Of a stretch of DNA of 64,000 bases, positions 8,047 through 16,286 are shown one piece after another. This DNA comes from Chloroflexi bacterium UBA5189. Lineage in GTDB: Bacteria; Chloroflexota; Limnocylindria; Limnocylindrales; CSP1-4. Each line of letters starts with the position of its first letter. The first letter of the stretch is position 1. Location: the NCBI GenBank assembly GCA_002413045.1, contig DHWF01000002.1, positions 22,637-86,636 of the forward strand, in the 5' to 3' direction. A model generated the notes under the pieces. That model made no database searches, was not told the DNA's origin, and saw nothing but the letters and a program-made list of their open reading frames with translations. A program made the translations under genes and the position numbers.

Positions 8047-9603
8047 GTGGCGGACCACGCGCTCGCGATCGACGTCGGGACGCAGAGCGTGCGCGCAATC
8101 CAGTTCGACCCATCCGGGAACCTCGTCGCGATGGGCCGCTTGCCGATCGAGCCATACGTCTCGCCCCAGCCGGGCTGGGCGGAGCAGGATCCGGAGGTCT
8201 GGTGGAACGCGATCGGCGAGGCGTGCCGCCTGCTGTGGGCGCAGCCCGGCGCGGATGCCGGCGCGATTGCCGGCGTCGCCCTCACGACCCAGCGAACGAC
8301 GATCGTCGCCGCCGACGAGAACGGCGCCGCGCTCAGGCCGGCGATCGTCTGGCTGGATCAGCGGCGCACGGAAGGGCTGAAGCCAGTCGGCGGCTTCTGG
8401 GGCGCGGCGTTCCGCGTCGCCGGGGTGCGCGAGACCGTCGCCCGCTTCCAGGCGGATGCCGAGGCGAACTGGATCGAGCGCAACGAGCCGGCGGTCTGGA
8501 AGCGGATCCGGCGCTACGGCGTCCTGTCGTCGTGGCTGACCGCGCGCCTGACGGGCGAATGGGTCGATTCGACCGCGAGCCAGGTCGGCTACCTCCCGTT
8601 CGACTTCAAGCGGAGCCGCTGGGTCGGCCGGCTCGACTGGAAGTGGCAGGTCGCCCCGTTCGAGCGCTCGTGGCTGCCCGCGTTGGTGCCGCCAACCGGG
8701 CGGCTCGGTGAGCTGACGGCCGCCGCGGCTCAGCACCTCGGTGTCGCGACCGGTGCGCCATTGATCGCCGCGGCGGGTGACAAGCAGTGCGAGGCGCTCG
8801 GTGCCGGTGCCGTCCAGCCGGACGTGGCGGCCCTGTCATTCGGGACGACGGCCTCGCTTGGCACGACGCACCGCCGCTACATCGAGGCAATCCCCCTGGT
8901 CCCGCCCTACCCCGCCGCGATCCCGGACGCCTGGTTCGTCGAGCTGGATGTCCTGCGCGGCTTCTGGATGGTCGAGTGGTTCAAGCGGGAGTTCGGGACC
9001 GACGAGATCGCTCGCGCTGCCGGGCTGGACATTCCCCCGGAGGCGCTGTTCGAGGACCTGCTCCAGGCATCCCCGCCCGGCGCGATGGGCCTCATGCTCC
9101 AGCCCTACTGGATGCCGGGCATCCGCTACCCGGGGCCGGAGGCGAAGGGTGCGGTGATTGGCTTCGGCGACGTCCACGGCCGCGCCGATGTCTACCGGGC
9201 GATCCTCGAGGGCCTCGCGTACGCCCTCCGGGAGGGCGCCGAGCGAACGGTCAAGCGCAGCAAGGTCCCGATCCGCGAGCTGCGCATCTCCGGCGGCGGC
9301 TCGCAGTCGCGAGCCGCGGTCCAGCTCTTCGCCGACGTCTTCGGCCTGCCCGCGTCACGCCCGCACACCCACGAGGCCGCGGGGCTCGGCGCCGCGATCG
9401 ACGTGATGCTCGGCCTCAAGATCCACCCCGACCCGATCGACGCCGTCGCAGCGATGGTCCGCATCGCCGACCGCTTCGAGCCGGACCCCTCGGCCACCCG
9501 AACCTACGACGACCTCTACCGGAGCGTCTACCTGCCGATGTACGACCGGCTGAAGCCGCTGTATCGCGAGATTCGAAGAATCACCGGCTACCCACCCGCC
9601 TAG
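8047..9603 (+). CDS. FGGY-family carbohydrate kinase
   Basis: A 518-residue sugar kinase of the FGGY family (xylulokinase, glycerol kinase and relatives), phosphorylating a polyol or sugar with ATP. The N-terminal phosphate-binding loop is ALAIDVGTQSVRAIQFD, the substrate region includes QPGWAEQDPEVWW and WLDQRR, and the C-terminal ATPase half has AAGDKQCEALGAG, SFGTTAS and ELRISGGGSQSRAAVQLFAD. The GTG start at 8047 is chosen because homology begins at the next residues. CACCAT, a weak -10, lies 6 nt upstream. The exact substrate cannot be told. The stop TAG forms CTAG shared with the stop of the convergent ABC permease. Confidence 0.9.
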   Translation: MADHALAIDVGTQSVRAIQFDPSGNLVAMGRLPIEPYVSPQPGWAEQDPEVWWNAIGEACRLLWAQPGADAGAIAGVALTTQRTTIVAADENGAALRPAIVWLDQRRTEGLKPVGGFWGAAFRVAGVRETVARFQADAEANWIERNEPAVWKRIRRYGVLSSWLTARLTGEWVDSTASQVGYLPFDFKRSRWVGRLDWKWQVAPFERSWLPALVPPTGRLGELTAAAAQHLGVATGAPLIAAAGDKQCEALGAGAVQPDVAALSFGTTASLGTTHRRYIEAIPLVPPYPAAIPDAWFVELDVLRGFWMVEWFKREFGTDEIARAAGLDIPPEALFEDLLQASPPGAMGLMLQPYWMPGIRYPGPEAKGAVIGFGDVHGRADVYRAILEGLAYALREGAERTVKRSKVPIRELRISGGGSQSRAAVQLFADVFGLPASRPHTHEAAGLGAAIDVMLGLKIHPDPIDAVAAMVRIADRFEPDPSATRTYDDLYRSVYLPMYDRLKPLYREIRRITGYPPA

Positions 9604-10619
9604 GCACGCACTTCCTGGCGCATGAACCGGGCGTATGCCAGGGCGAAGCAGCCGATCGTGAGCGCGAAGAGGATCACCACGTGCGGCCAGATGAGCAGCA
9701 GACTCTGGTCGAACGTGAGCTGGGATCCCTGGATCTGCTGGGCTGCCTGCGCGCTATAGATATCGAAGGCACTCACGGTCGTCACGGCGGGGCTGAGGAT
9801 TGCCGCCGATGCCTCGGTGTAGAGCTGACTTGGGAGCAATCGCTGTGCCCACTGAATCGTGCCGGCGTAGTCCGCTTGCGTCGTGGCCCCCGATGCAAAG
9901 AAGCTCCCGAGCAATTGAACAAGGAACGGCCCGAAGTACGGAATGGCGACAAACAGCCAGATTCCAAACCCGACAAGGGCTGAGGTCGCCGCACGCCGAA
10001 TGACGACGGACAGGAAGAGGCCGAAGGCCAGCCACAGACCGACATACAGGATGGTGATCAACAGCCAGGTGATGACGCGCAGCACCTCCTCAACGCTCGG
10101 GGTGATTCCGAGACGGAACATGCCAAAGGCAGCGATGACCGCGACAACGACGGCGAGCACCAGCGACATGACGGCAAGGCCAGCAGCGAACTTGCCGTTG
10201 ATGACGTCATCGCGATGGATCGGTTGAGACAGGAGGCGGGGCAGCGTGCCCTCATGGCGTTCGCCGTTCACCGCATCAAAGGTGAAACCGATCCCCAACA
10301 GCGGAGCCGCAATTGCGACGAACGCTTGCACGCGAAGGAGATCGGGACCGCCCTGCGGGCTCAGGACGAACAACGCAAGGAAGACTGCGGGTGCACCGCT
10401 GGCTGCCTCCGCTACCGCTCGGATCTGCTCGGCCGCGAAGTAGAGCGGGATCAGCGCCGCGATGCCCAGCACGACCACGAGCACGTAGAAGCGGGTGCTC
10501 AGCAGGTGGTCCGTGAATTCCTTCGCGGCGACCGTGAGCCAGCCTGGCCGCAAGGCCGGCAGCTCCTCGCGGTCGATGGCTTGCGGTACCTCGGAAGGCG
10601 TGCCCGCCTGGGCGGTCAT
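9600..10619 (-). CDS. ABC-2 type transporter permease
   Basis: A 339-residue membrane subunit of an ABC exporter. After a cytoplasmic N-terminus containing WLTVAAKEFTDHLLSTRFYV, there are about six transmembrane helices; the loop AVNGERHEGTLPRLLSQPIHRDDVINGK is typical of ABC-2/NatB-like permeases (the E..EGTL..LLS.P signature). The large extracellular part lies between the fifth and sixth helices. The ATG start overlaps the ATPase stop by four bases (ATGA at 10616-10619). It is the third gene of an operon with a NEW3-domain surface protein and an ATPase. The stop overlaps that of the convergent kinase. Confidence 0.9.
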   Translation of the reverse strand: MTAQAGTPSEVPQAIDREELPALRPGWLTVAAKEFTDHLLSTRFYVLVVVLGIAALIPLYFAAEQIRAVAEAASGAPAVFLALFVLSPQGGPDLLRVQAFVAIAAPLLGIGFTFDAVNGERHEGTLPRLLSQPIHRDDVINGKFAAGLAVMSLVLAVVVAVIAAFGMFRLGITPSVEEVLRVITWLLITILYVGLWLAFGLFLSVVIRRAATSALVGFGIWLFVAIPYFGPFLVQLLGSFFASGATTQADYAGTIQWAQRLLPSQLYTEASAAILSPAVTTVSAFDIYSAQAAQQIQGSQLTFDQSLLLIWPHVVILFALTIGCFALAYARFMRQEVRA

Positions 10620-11707
10620 GCCGCTGCCCCAGATCGAGCATCGGGCAACCGCTGCAGAGCCCGGCGGTAAATGTCATCGAGTGAGGGGACGACCTCGCGG
10701 ATCAGACTGAGCCGAAGCCCTCTCTGAACGGAAGCGGCAAGAATTGCCTCGCGAAGCCGACCAGTCTCCTGGCCCGCCCGCCCCATCAGGACAAATGGGT
10801 CGATGGGACGGACCGGCTCTTTGACGCTGACGACCCCTTCGACCGCCCCGAGCACTGCGGCGGTCGTAGCAAGGGCACCGGCATCGAGGCCCTCGAATCC
10901 AACCTCAATTCGGCCTACGTCCTCGCCGAATTGGTCGGCGAGCTCATGGACGGTGCCCACACCGATGAGCTTCCCCGCGGCGAAGATGCCAACGCGATCG
11001 CACACCGATTGGACCTGGGTCAACAGGTGGCTCGACAACAGCACGGCCAGACCGCGGTCGCGAACGACCGACCGGAGCATGTCGAGAATTTCGACCACGC
11101 CGAGCGGGTCAATGGCCGTGGTCGGCTCGTCAAGGATCAGCACCGATGGGTTCTTTACCATCGCATCGGCGATGCCGAGCCGCTGAAGCATGCCTCGCGA
11201 GTAGGTGTCCGTACGCGTGTCCGCACGATCCGTCATGCCGACCTGATCGAGCACGGTCGCAATCCGCGCGGCTGCGTCGGCTTCCTTGAGTCCATTGAGG
11301 CGGGCGGTGTACCGCAGGTTCTCCCGGCCGGTCATGCTCTCGTAGAAGCCGACGTTATCTGGCAGGTAGCCCACCCGCCGTTTGACCTCGAGCGGCTTTC
11401 GTGTCGGGTCGAACCCTGCCACGCGAGCGCCGCCTGCGCTCGGCTCGGTCAGCCCGAGGAGCATCAGGATCGTCGTGGTCTTCCCGGCGCCGTTCTGGCC
11501 CAGAAGGCCGAAGATCTCGCCGGCTCGGACCTCGAGGTTCAGGTTATCGACCGCCACGAGCGAGCCGTAGCGCTTTGAAAGTCGCCGAGTGACGATCTGG
11601 ACGTCGGAATCCAGTGGCTGCGTTCGGTCGCGCTCTCGCAAACGGCCCTTGCGCGAGACGCGACGGTCAGCAGCCCGCTTGGGCGTGGCCGGAGGAGTCG
11701 CGGTCAT
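10616..11707 (-). CDS. ABC transporter ATP-binding protein
   Basis: A 363-residue ATPase driving the adjacent permease. Walker A is GLLGQNGAGKTTT, the signature is YSRGMLQRLGIADAM, Walker B is VLILDEPTTAIDP, and the H loop is SSHLLTQV. The C-terminal 90 residues beyond the nucleotide-binding domain are typical of multidrug or ABC-2 systems. About 30 basic residues precede the domain (KRAADRRVSRKGRLRERDR). Only 3 nt separate it from the NEW3 gene, so transcription begins upstream of that gene. The exported substrate is not predictable. Confidence 0.92.
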   Translation of the reverse strand: MTATPPATPKRAADRRVSRKGRLRERDRTQPLDSDVQIVTRRLSKRYGSLVAVDNLNLEVRAGEIFGLLGQNGAGKTTTILMLLGLTEPSAGGARVAGFDPTRKPLEVKRRVGYLPDNVGFYESMTGRENLRYTARLNGLKEADAAARIATVLDQVGMTDRADTRTDTYSRGMLQRLGIADAMVKNPSVLILDEPTTAIDPLGVVEILDMLRSVVRDRGLAVLLSSHLLTQVQSVCDRVGIFAAGKLIGVGTVHELADQFGEDVGRIEVGFEGLDAGALATTAAVLGAVEGVVSVKEPVRPIDPFVLMGRAGQETGRLREAILAASVQRGLRLSLIREVVPSLDDIYRRALQRLPDARSGAAA

Positions 11708-11710
11708 GGC

Positions 11711-12868
11711 TTACCGCCGCCCGTAGCGACGGAAGACCCACCACAGGAACCCGATCACGACCACGATCAAGAAGCCGGCGATCAATGCGCCGACAAGCGA
11801 GGTCTCGACCGTGAACCGGAAGTCGGCGTTGGCACTCGCCTCCTTGCCATTCGCGTTGAAGGTGAGCGAGTAATCACCGGCGATTGCGTCGCCCGACGGC
11901 GTGATGTTGGCGATCACGGTTACCGGGACGTTCGGCTCGACGCTGGCGATCGTGGCGGGCGAGAAGTCGACCTTCCAGTTGGTCGGCGGGGTCACGCTCA
12001 TGGCCACGTTCGTCACCGGTGCCGTACCGGTGTTCGTGATCGTGAACGACTGCTGAGTCACTGAGCCGGACGGCCCGTGCCCGGACAGAAGCTGGGTCGG
12101 TGTCGACAGTGCCAGCGAGTAACTGCCGGTCACGTCGACTTCGAGCGTGATCGGGAACTGCTGACCGCCCACGGTCGCGACCACCTGGGCGTTGTAGGGG
12201 CCTGCGGCTGCGTTCGTGGCTGCCGAGACCTGGACGGCGATATTCGCCGTGCCGTTCGCCTTGACCGTGCCACTGACCGCCTGCGACTGGCCTGTGAGCG
12301 TGACGTTGACCGTCCAACCGTCGGGCCCCTCGCCGGTTGCCGTGTACGTCAGGTCCTGCGCTTTCTGATTGGAAATCGTCAGGTTGAACGTGAACGAGCT
12401 GCTGGCCGCACCCTTGAGCTGCGTGTAGTCCGGCGTGACCGTAACCTCGCCGGCGGCGTTCGCGGACACCACGACCGACAGCGGCAGCGTGACGGTGCTG
12501 CCGCCGCTCGTCCCCGTGACGGTCATGTTGGTGGTGCCGGACGCGTCGGCCGGGATGTTGATGTCGAGCCGCACGTCGGTGGAGTCCTTGCCGTTCGTCT
12601 CGACCGCGTTGACGACGAAGCCCCCGCCGTGGAGCGCGGCATTCCAGCTCGGCGGCGCGCCCGTGAGCGAGAGGCCCACCCGCGCGGCGGTCGTCGTCTT
12701 CACCGAGATGGTGAAGGACGCCTGGGTCCCGGGGCTCACCGTGATGTCCGGGAATTGCGTCGTCAGCGTCAGCCCGTCGGCGGCGAGCGCGCTCGAAACG
12801 CCGAGCGGCAGCACCCACAGGGCGAGGGCGATCGAGAGCACTCCCCGGAGCCGTCGTGAGATCAAGGT
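11711..12868 (-). CDS. Secreted NEW3-domain membrane-anchored protein, first gene of ABC operon
   Basis: About 385 residues with a signal peptide (RRLRGVLSIALALWVLPLG... ALAA), three to four repeated beta-sandwich modules similar to NPCBM-associated NEW3 domains (FPDITVSPGTQASFTISV; QSFTITNTGTAPVTNVAMSV; TPPTNWKVDFSP), and a single C-terminal transmembrane helix ending in RRYGRR. It would sit on the outer face of the membrane. The start is uncertain: GTG 12931 gives a longer N-terminus, but AGGAGG at about 12880-12885 lies 11 nt before TTG 12868, which begins a normal signal peptide, and 2 nt before TTG 12877. NEW3 proteins are often encoded with ABC-2 exporters; a receptor or scaffold role is inference. 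Confidence 0.82.
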   Translation of the reverse strand, partial: TLISRRLRGVLSIALALWVLPLGVSSALAADGLTLTTQFPDITVSPGTQASFTISVKTTTAARVGLSLTGAPPSWNAALHGGGFVVNAVETNGKDSTDVRLDINIPADASGTTNMTVTGTSGGSTVTLPLSVVVSANAAGEVTVTPDYTQLKGAASSSFTFNLTISNQKAQDLTYTATGEGPDGWTVNVTLTGQSQAVSGTVKANGTANIAVQVSAATNAAAGPYNAQVVATVGGQQFPITLEVDVTGSYSLALSTPTQLLSGHGPSGSVTQQSFTITNTGTAPVTNVAMSVTPPTNWKVDFSPATIASVEPNVPVTVIANITPSGDAIAGDYSLTFNANGKEASANADFRFTVETSLVGALIAGFLIVVVIGFLWWVFRRYGRR

Positions 12869-13345
12869 CGTCAAAGCCTCCTGTGTGCTGGATCCTCGCG
12901 CGGGCCCATGCTCGGGGCGGGGGCTCGACACGCGGGCGCGCCATCAGGTCGCGCCGAAACACGGACGGTTCTGCGGCGAATCTTGCAGCAATGACAGGAA
13001 CCTGCAACCTAGCCCTGGATGAGGCTCGGTTATGACTCGTGAATCCGGCGCCGCGAGGGGACCTTCGGCGGCGCCGGATCGGCCGAATCGGTCGCTGTTC
13101 GCGCCAGGGCCCGTCGGCGAGGATTTGACACGGCAAGGGATTGACCCCATGCTCGTTGAGTCAACGTACATGCCGAACAACGGACAGCAGGTCTGAGCAT
13201 CGCCCGAGTCAAGGAACTCGCCCGACTCGCTCCCGCGTCCACGAGGCACCTACATCGCTCGCTCGCCCAACCCGCGACGGGCACCACGATCGCCATCCAG
13301 GGCCCACACCGCCCGGGGTCGCGACGAGAGGAATCGAACAACCAC
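12869..13345. other. Intergenic region between divergent NEW3 operon and zinc ribbon gene
   Basis: About 475 bases without a convincing protein. The rightward half contains a good sigma70-type promoter at 13125-13153 and a palindrome at 13154-13166. The remaining leader of roughly 180 nt before the small zinc ribbon gene has no riboswitch class that I recognise. Confidence 0.5.
13125..13153 (+). promoter_or_regulatory. Promoter TTGACA-17-CATGCT
   Basis: A consensus -35 (TTGACA, 13125-13130) and a -10 (CATGCT, 13148-13153) are separated by 17 nt. The palindrome CGTTGA-G-TCAACG (13154-13166) begins directly after the -10, across the expected transcription start, and may be an operator. Transcription would run into the small zinc ribbon gene at 13346. 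Confidence 0.5.
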
Positions 13346-13534
13346 ATGCTCACGCGTACCTACCATTCGTCCGTCGTCGGACGATCAGCCTCGATCCGGC
13401 GCATGCGCCGGCGCTCGCAGGCCACCACGAAGCTGTATTGCCGAACCAACGGCTGCACCAGCTTCCTCGAGCTGCAGCCGGAGCGCGGCGTCGCCGTCTG
13501 CCCGATCTGCGAATACACGCTGCACCTGAATTAG
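13346..13534 (+). CDS. Small zinc ribbon protein
   Basis: A 62-residue basic protein. The C-terminal 35 residues contain two knuckles, YCRTNGC (CxxxxC) and AVCPICEYTLHLN (CxxC), spaced as in a zinc ribbon. The N-terminal half is Arg/Ser-rich (SASIRRMRRRSQATT), suggesting nucleic acid binding. A purine-rich AGAGGAA lies 12 nt upstream of the ATG; an internal ATG at 13403 would give only the ribbon. It is preceded by a strong promoter and long leader and followed by the aminotransferase gene 78 nt later. No family is recognised. Cysteine conservation in this GC-rich context argues that it is a real gene. Confidence 0.62.
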   Translation: MLTRTYHSSVVGRSASIRRMRRRSQATTKLYCRTNGCTSFLELQPERGVAVCPICEYTLHLN

Positions 13535-13591
13535 GCGGCCGCCCCCACCCGGAGCGACCTAATTGGCGGTTCGCCTGACCGGCTGACCGTT

Positions 13592-13612
13592 CGGCCGTCA
13601 CACTGACGGCCG
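13592..13612 (+). promoter_or_regulatory. Inverted repeat overlapping aminotransferase start
   Basis: CGGCCGTCA-CAC-TGACGGCCG is a perfect 9-3-9 inverted repeat whose last G is the first base of the GTG start codon. It covers a weak -10 (CACACT, 13599-13604) that has CTGACC 18 nt upstream. It could be an operator for a repressor or an RNA hairpin sequestering the start. Confidence 0.5.
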
Positions 13613-14976
13613 TGACCAACTCGACGACGGTCGATCGCGACCGCCTCGCCCGGCTCCTCCAGCGCGAGCTGGATACGTTTGCCGAGAAGCACCCCCGGAC
13701 TCGTTCGCTGCACGAACGCGCCCGCGGAAGCCTGCTCGACGGCGTGCCCATGAACTGGATGATCAAGTGGGCCGGCCCATTTCCGCTCTTTCTCGAATCC
13801 GCGGCGGGCGCCCACGCCACGTGCGCCGACGGGCACGACTACGTCGACCTGTGCCTGGGGGACACCGGCGCGATGGCCGGCCACGGGCCTGCCCCCGTCA
13901 TTGCGGCGGTGGAGCGGCAGCTCCGGCGCGGCATCACCACGATGCTCCCGACGGAAGACGCGGCGTGGGTGGGCGAGGAGCTGGCGCGACGGTTCGGGCT
14001 CACGAGCTGGCAGTTCACGCTGACCGCCACGGACGCAAACCGCTTCTCGCTTCGAATCGCGCGGGCCATCACCGGCCGCCCCCTCGTCGCGGTTCACGAG
14101 TACTGCTACCACGGCTCCGTCGACGAGACCTTCGCCGTCCTCGACGACGCGGGGCGCGTGGTCGCCCGACGCGGCAACCTCGGCCCGCCGGTCGCTCCCG
14201 CGGTCACGACGCGGGTTGTGCCGTTCAACGACCTCGACGCCCTCGATCGGGCGCTGGCCGACAGGCAGGTCGCCGCGCTCCTGATCGAGCCGGCGCTCAC
14301 CAACGTCGGCATCGTGCTCCCGGATCCGGGCTACCTCGAAGGCGTCCGCGAGATCACCCGCCGCCACGGCACCGTCCTCATCCATGACGAGACCCACACG
14401 ATCTGCGCGGGTCCGGGCGGGGTCACCGGCGCCGGCGGCTACGAGCCGGACATGCTCGTCATCGGCAAGACGATCGGCGGCGGCATCCCGGTCGCCACCT
14501 ACGGCATGACCGCTGAGATCGCCGATCGTGTCCGCGCGGCCGTGCCAATCGAGGACTCCGACGTCGGCGGCATCGGCGGGACGCTCGCCGGCTACGCCCT
14601 GTCGATGGCTGCCGCACGGGCGGCGCTCGGCGAAGTGCTCACGGCGTCCGCCTTCGCGCGGATGCTCCCGTTGGCGGAACGCTGGGAGCGCGGCGTCAAC
14701 GACGCGATCGCTCGCCACGGCCCGCCGTGGAGCGTGACCCGTCTTGGTGCCCGCGCCGAGTACCACTTCATGCCCCACCCGCCGCGTGACGGCGCCGACC
14801 AGATCGCCCATGCCGATCCGGAGCTGGAGCGGCTGCTCCACCTGTGGGTCATGAACCGCGGTGTTCTCATGACGCCGTTCCACAACATGGCGCTGATGTC
14901 GCCGGCGACGACCGAGGCGGATATCGACCGGCACACCGAGGCGTTCGAGCAGGCTGTCGCGGCGCTCTTCGCCTGA
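13612..14976 (+). CDS. Class III aminotransferase (GSA aminomutase-like)
   Basis: A 454-residue PLP enzyme of the class III aminotransferase family, resembling glutamate-1-semialdehyde 2,1-aminomutase homologs. Features include GHDYVDLCLGDTGAMAGHGPA, the cofactor-contacting HDETHT (in place of the more usual DEV), VHEYCYHGSVDE, and the presumed Schiff-base Lys in MLVIGKTIGGGIPVATYG. It is too divergent and out of context to be the haem-pathway hemL, with no other haem genes nearby; a transaminase for an unknown amino substrate is more likely. The GTG start lies at the 3' arm of a perfect inverted repeat. The next gene, an MFS transporter, follows after 35 nt with its own -10. Confidence 0.85.
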   Translation: MTNSTTVDRDRLARLLQRELDTFAEKHPRTRSLHERARGSLLDGVPMNWMIKWAGPFPLFLESAAGAHATCADGHDYVDLCLGDTGAMAGHGPAPVIAAVERQLRRGITTMLPTEDAAWVGEELARRFGLTSWQFTLTATDANRFSLRIARAITGRPLVAVHEYCYHGSVDETFAVLDDAGRVVARRGNLGPPVAPAVTTRVVPFNDLDALDRALADRQVAALLIEPALTNVGIVLPDPGYLEGVREITRRHGTVLIHDETHTICAGPGGVTGAGGYEPDMLVIGKTIGGGIPVATYGMTAEIADRVRAAVPIEDSDVGGIGGTLAGYALSMAAARAALGEVLTASAFARMLPLAERWERGVNDAIARHGPPWSVTRLGARAEYHFMPHPPRDGADQIAHADPELERLLHLWVMNRGVLMTPFHNMALMSPATTEADIDRHTEAFEQAVAALFA

Positions 14977-14999
14977 CCCGCGTCGCCCGGGCGCCACCC

Positions 15000-15005
15000 T
15001 ATGAT
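15000..15005 (+). promoter_or_regulatory. -10 element TATGAT, leaderless start
   Basis: TATGAT ends 6 nt before ATG 15012 of the MFS transporter. Confidence 0.5.
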
Positions 15006-15011
15006 CCGCTG

Positions 15012-16286
15012 ATGTCCGTCCTCGCGCACGAAGCCGCCCATCTCGACGGACCCACCCTGGACCGAGCGCGACGACGATCGCGCGTCGCGCTCTTCATCGG
15101 CGTCGGGTTCGGCAGCACCGGGTACATCGCGGCGGTGACCGTCGCGACCATCGTCGCCAAGGACCTGCTCGGCAGCGAGTCGCTCGCGGGCGTGCCGAGT
15201 GCCACGGTCGTCCTCGGCGCGGCGGCGGGAGCGGTCATCCTGTCCTCGGTCATGGCGCGCCGCGGCCGGCGCATCGGACTGACCATGGGGTACCTGGTCG
15301 CCGTTCTCGGCGCGCTCGTAGCGACGCTCGCGGTCGTCTTGCGCTCGTTCCCGCTGCTGATCGTCGGCACGTTCCTGATCGGGTTCGGCAACTCCGCGAA
15401 CAACCTCTCGCGCTACGCCGCCGCGGATCTCGTACCCACGAAACGACGGCCCGTCGCGATCGGCCTCGTCGTCTGGGCCGCGACGATCGGCGGCGTGGTC
15501 GGGCCGTGGCTCGTGCCGCTGGCCCAGGGGATCGCACCGAAGCTCCAGCTCCCGCCACTCGCCGGTCCGTACCTGGTGCCCGTCGTGTTCGTGGCAATCG
15601 CTGGGTTGCTGTCGTTCGTGCTCCTCCGACCGGATCCGTTCGCGCTCGCCGACGAATCGGCGCAGCACGACGAGGCGCCCGAGTCGCGCGTGCCGATCCG
15701 GACCATCCTCACCCGCCCCATCGTCGTCGCGGCGATCGCCGCGCTTGTCGGCGGGCAGGCGACCATGACGCTGATCATGACGATGACGCCGCTCCATCTC
15801 ACGGACCACGGCCATGATCTGAGCACCGTCGGGCTCGTCCTCAGCGGCCACATCGCCGGCATGTTCGCCCTGGCCCCGGTGTCCGGCTGGCTCACCCAGC
15901 GCCTCGGCTCGGTGACCACGATCTTCATGGGCGCCGCGGTGCTGATCGGGGCGTCCCTGCTCGCGGCGCTCGCGCCTCCCGAGAACGACCGGCTCCTGTT
16001 CATCGCCCTGTTCACGCTCGGCTTCGGCTGGAACCTTGGCTTTGTCGCTGGCAGCACGCTCCTGTCGTCCGGCGTGTCGCTGGCCGAGCGTGCCCGGGTG
16101 CAGGGCGCCGCGGACGCCGTGATCTGGTCGACGTCGGCCGTCGCCAGCGTCGGCTCGAGCCTGGTCGTCGCGACCGCGGGGTACACAACCCTCGGCCTGC
16201 TCGGGGTCGTGATCGTCCTTGGTCCGGCCGCCCTGCTCCTCAGCCGGCGCAGCCTGATCGCCACGGCCACCGCGGGTGCCGGCTAG
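15012..16286 (+). CDS. MFS transporter
   Basis: A 424-residue major facilitator superfamily permease with twelve predicted helices split by a cytoplasmic loop (about residues 205-235, RPDPFALADESAQHDEAPES). The loop between helices 2 and 3 has the family-like VMARRGRRIGLTMGY, and DLVPTKRRPVAIG is typical for the loop after helix 4. Homology starts near RRSRVALFIGVGFGSTGYI, and ATG 15012 with TATGAT 6 nt upstream fits better than in-frame starts inside the aminotransferase gene. Placement after the aminotransferase suggests transport of a related amine or amino acid, but this is inference. Its stop shares CTAG with the convergent M20 peptidase. Confidence 0.9.
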   Translation: MSVLAHEAAHLDGPTLDRARRRSRVALFIGVGFGSTGYIAAVTVATIVAKDLLGSESLAGVPSATVVLGAAAGAVILSSVMARRGRRIGLTMGYLVAVLGALVATLAVVLRSFPLLIVGTFLIGFGNSANNLSRYAAADLVPTKRRPVAIGLVVWAATIGGVVGPWLVPLAQGIAPKLQLPPLAGPYLVPVVFVAIAGLLSFVLLRPDPFALADESAQHDEAPESRVPIRTILTRPIVVAAIAALVGGQATMTLIMTMTPLHLTDHGHDLSTVGLVLSGHIAGMFALAPVSGWLTQRLGSVTTIFMGAAVLIGASLLAALAPPENDRLLFIALFTLGFGWNLGFVAGSTLLSSGVSLAERARVQGAADAVIWSTSAVASVGSSLVVATAGYTTLGLLGVVIVLGPAALLLSRRSLIATATAGAG

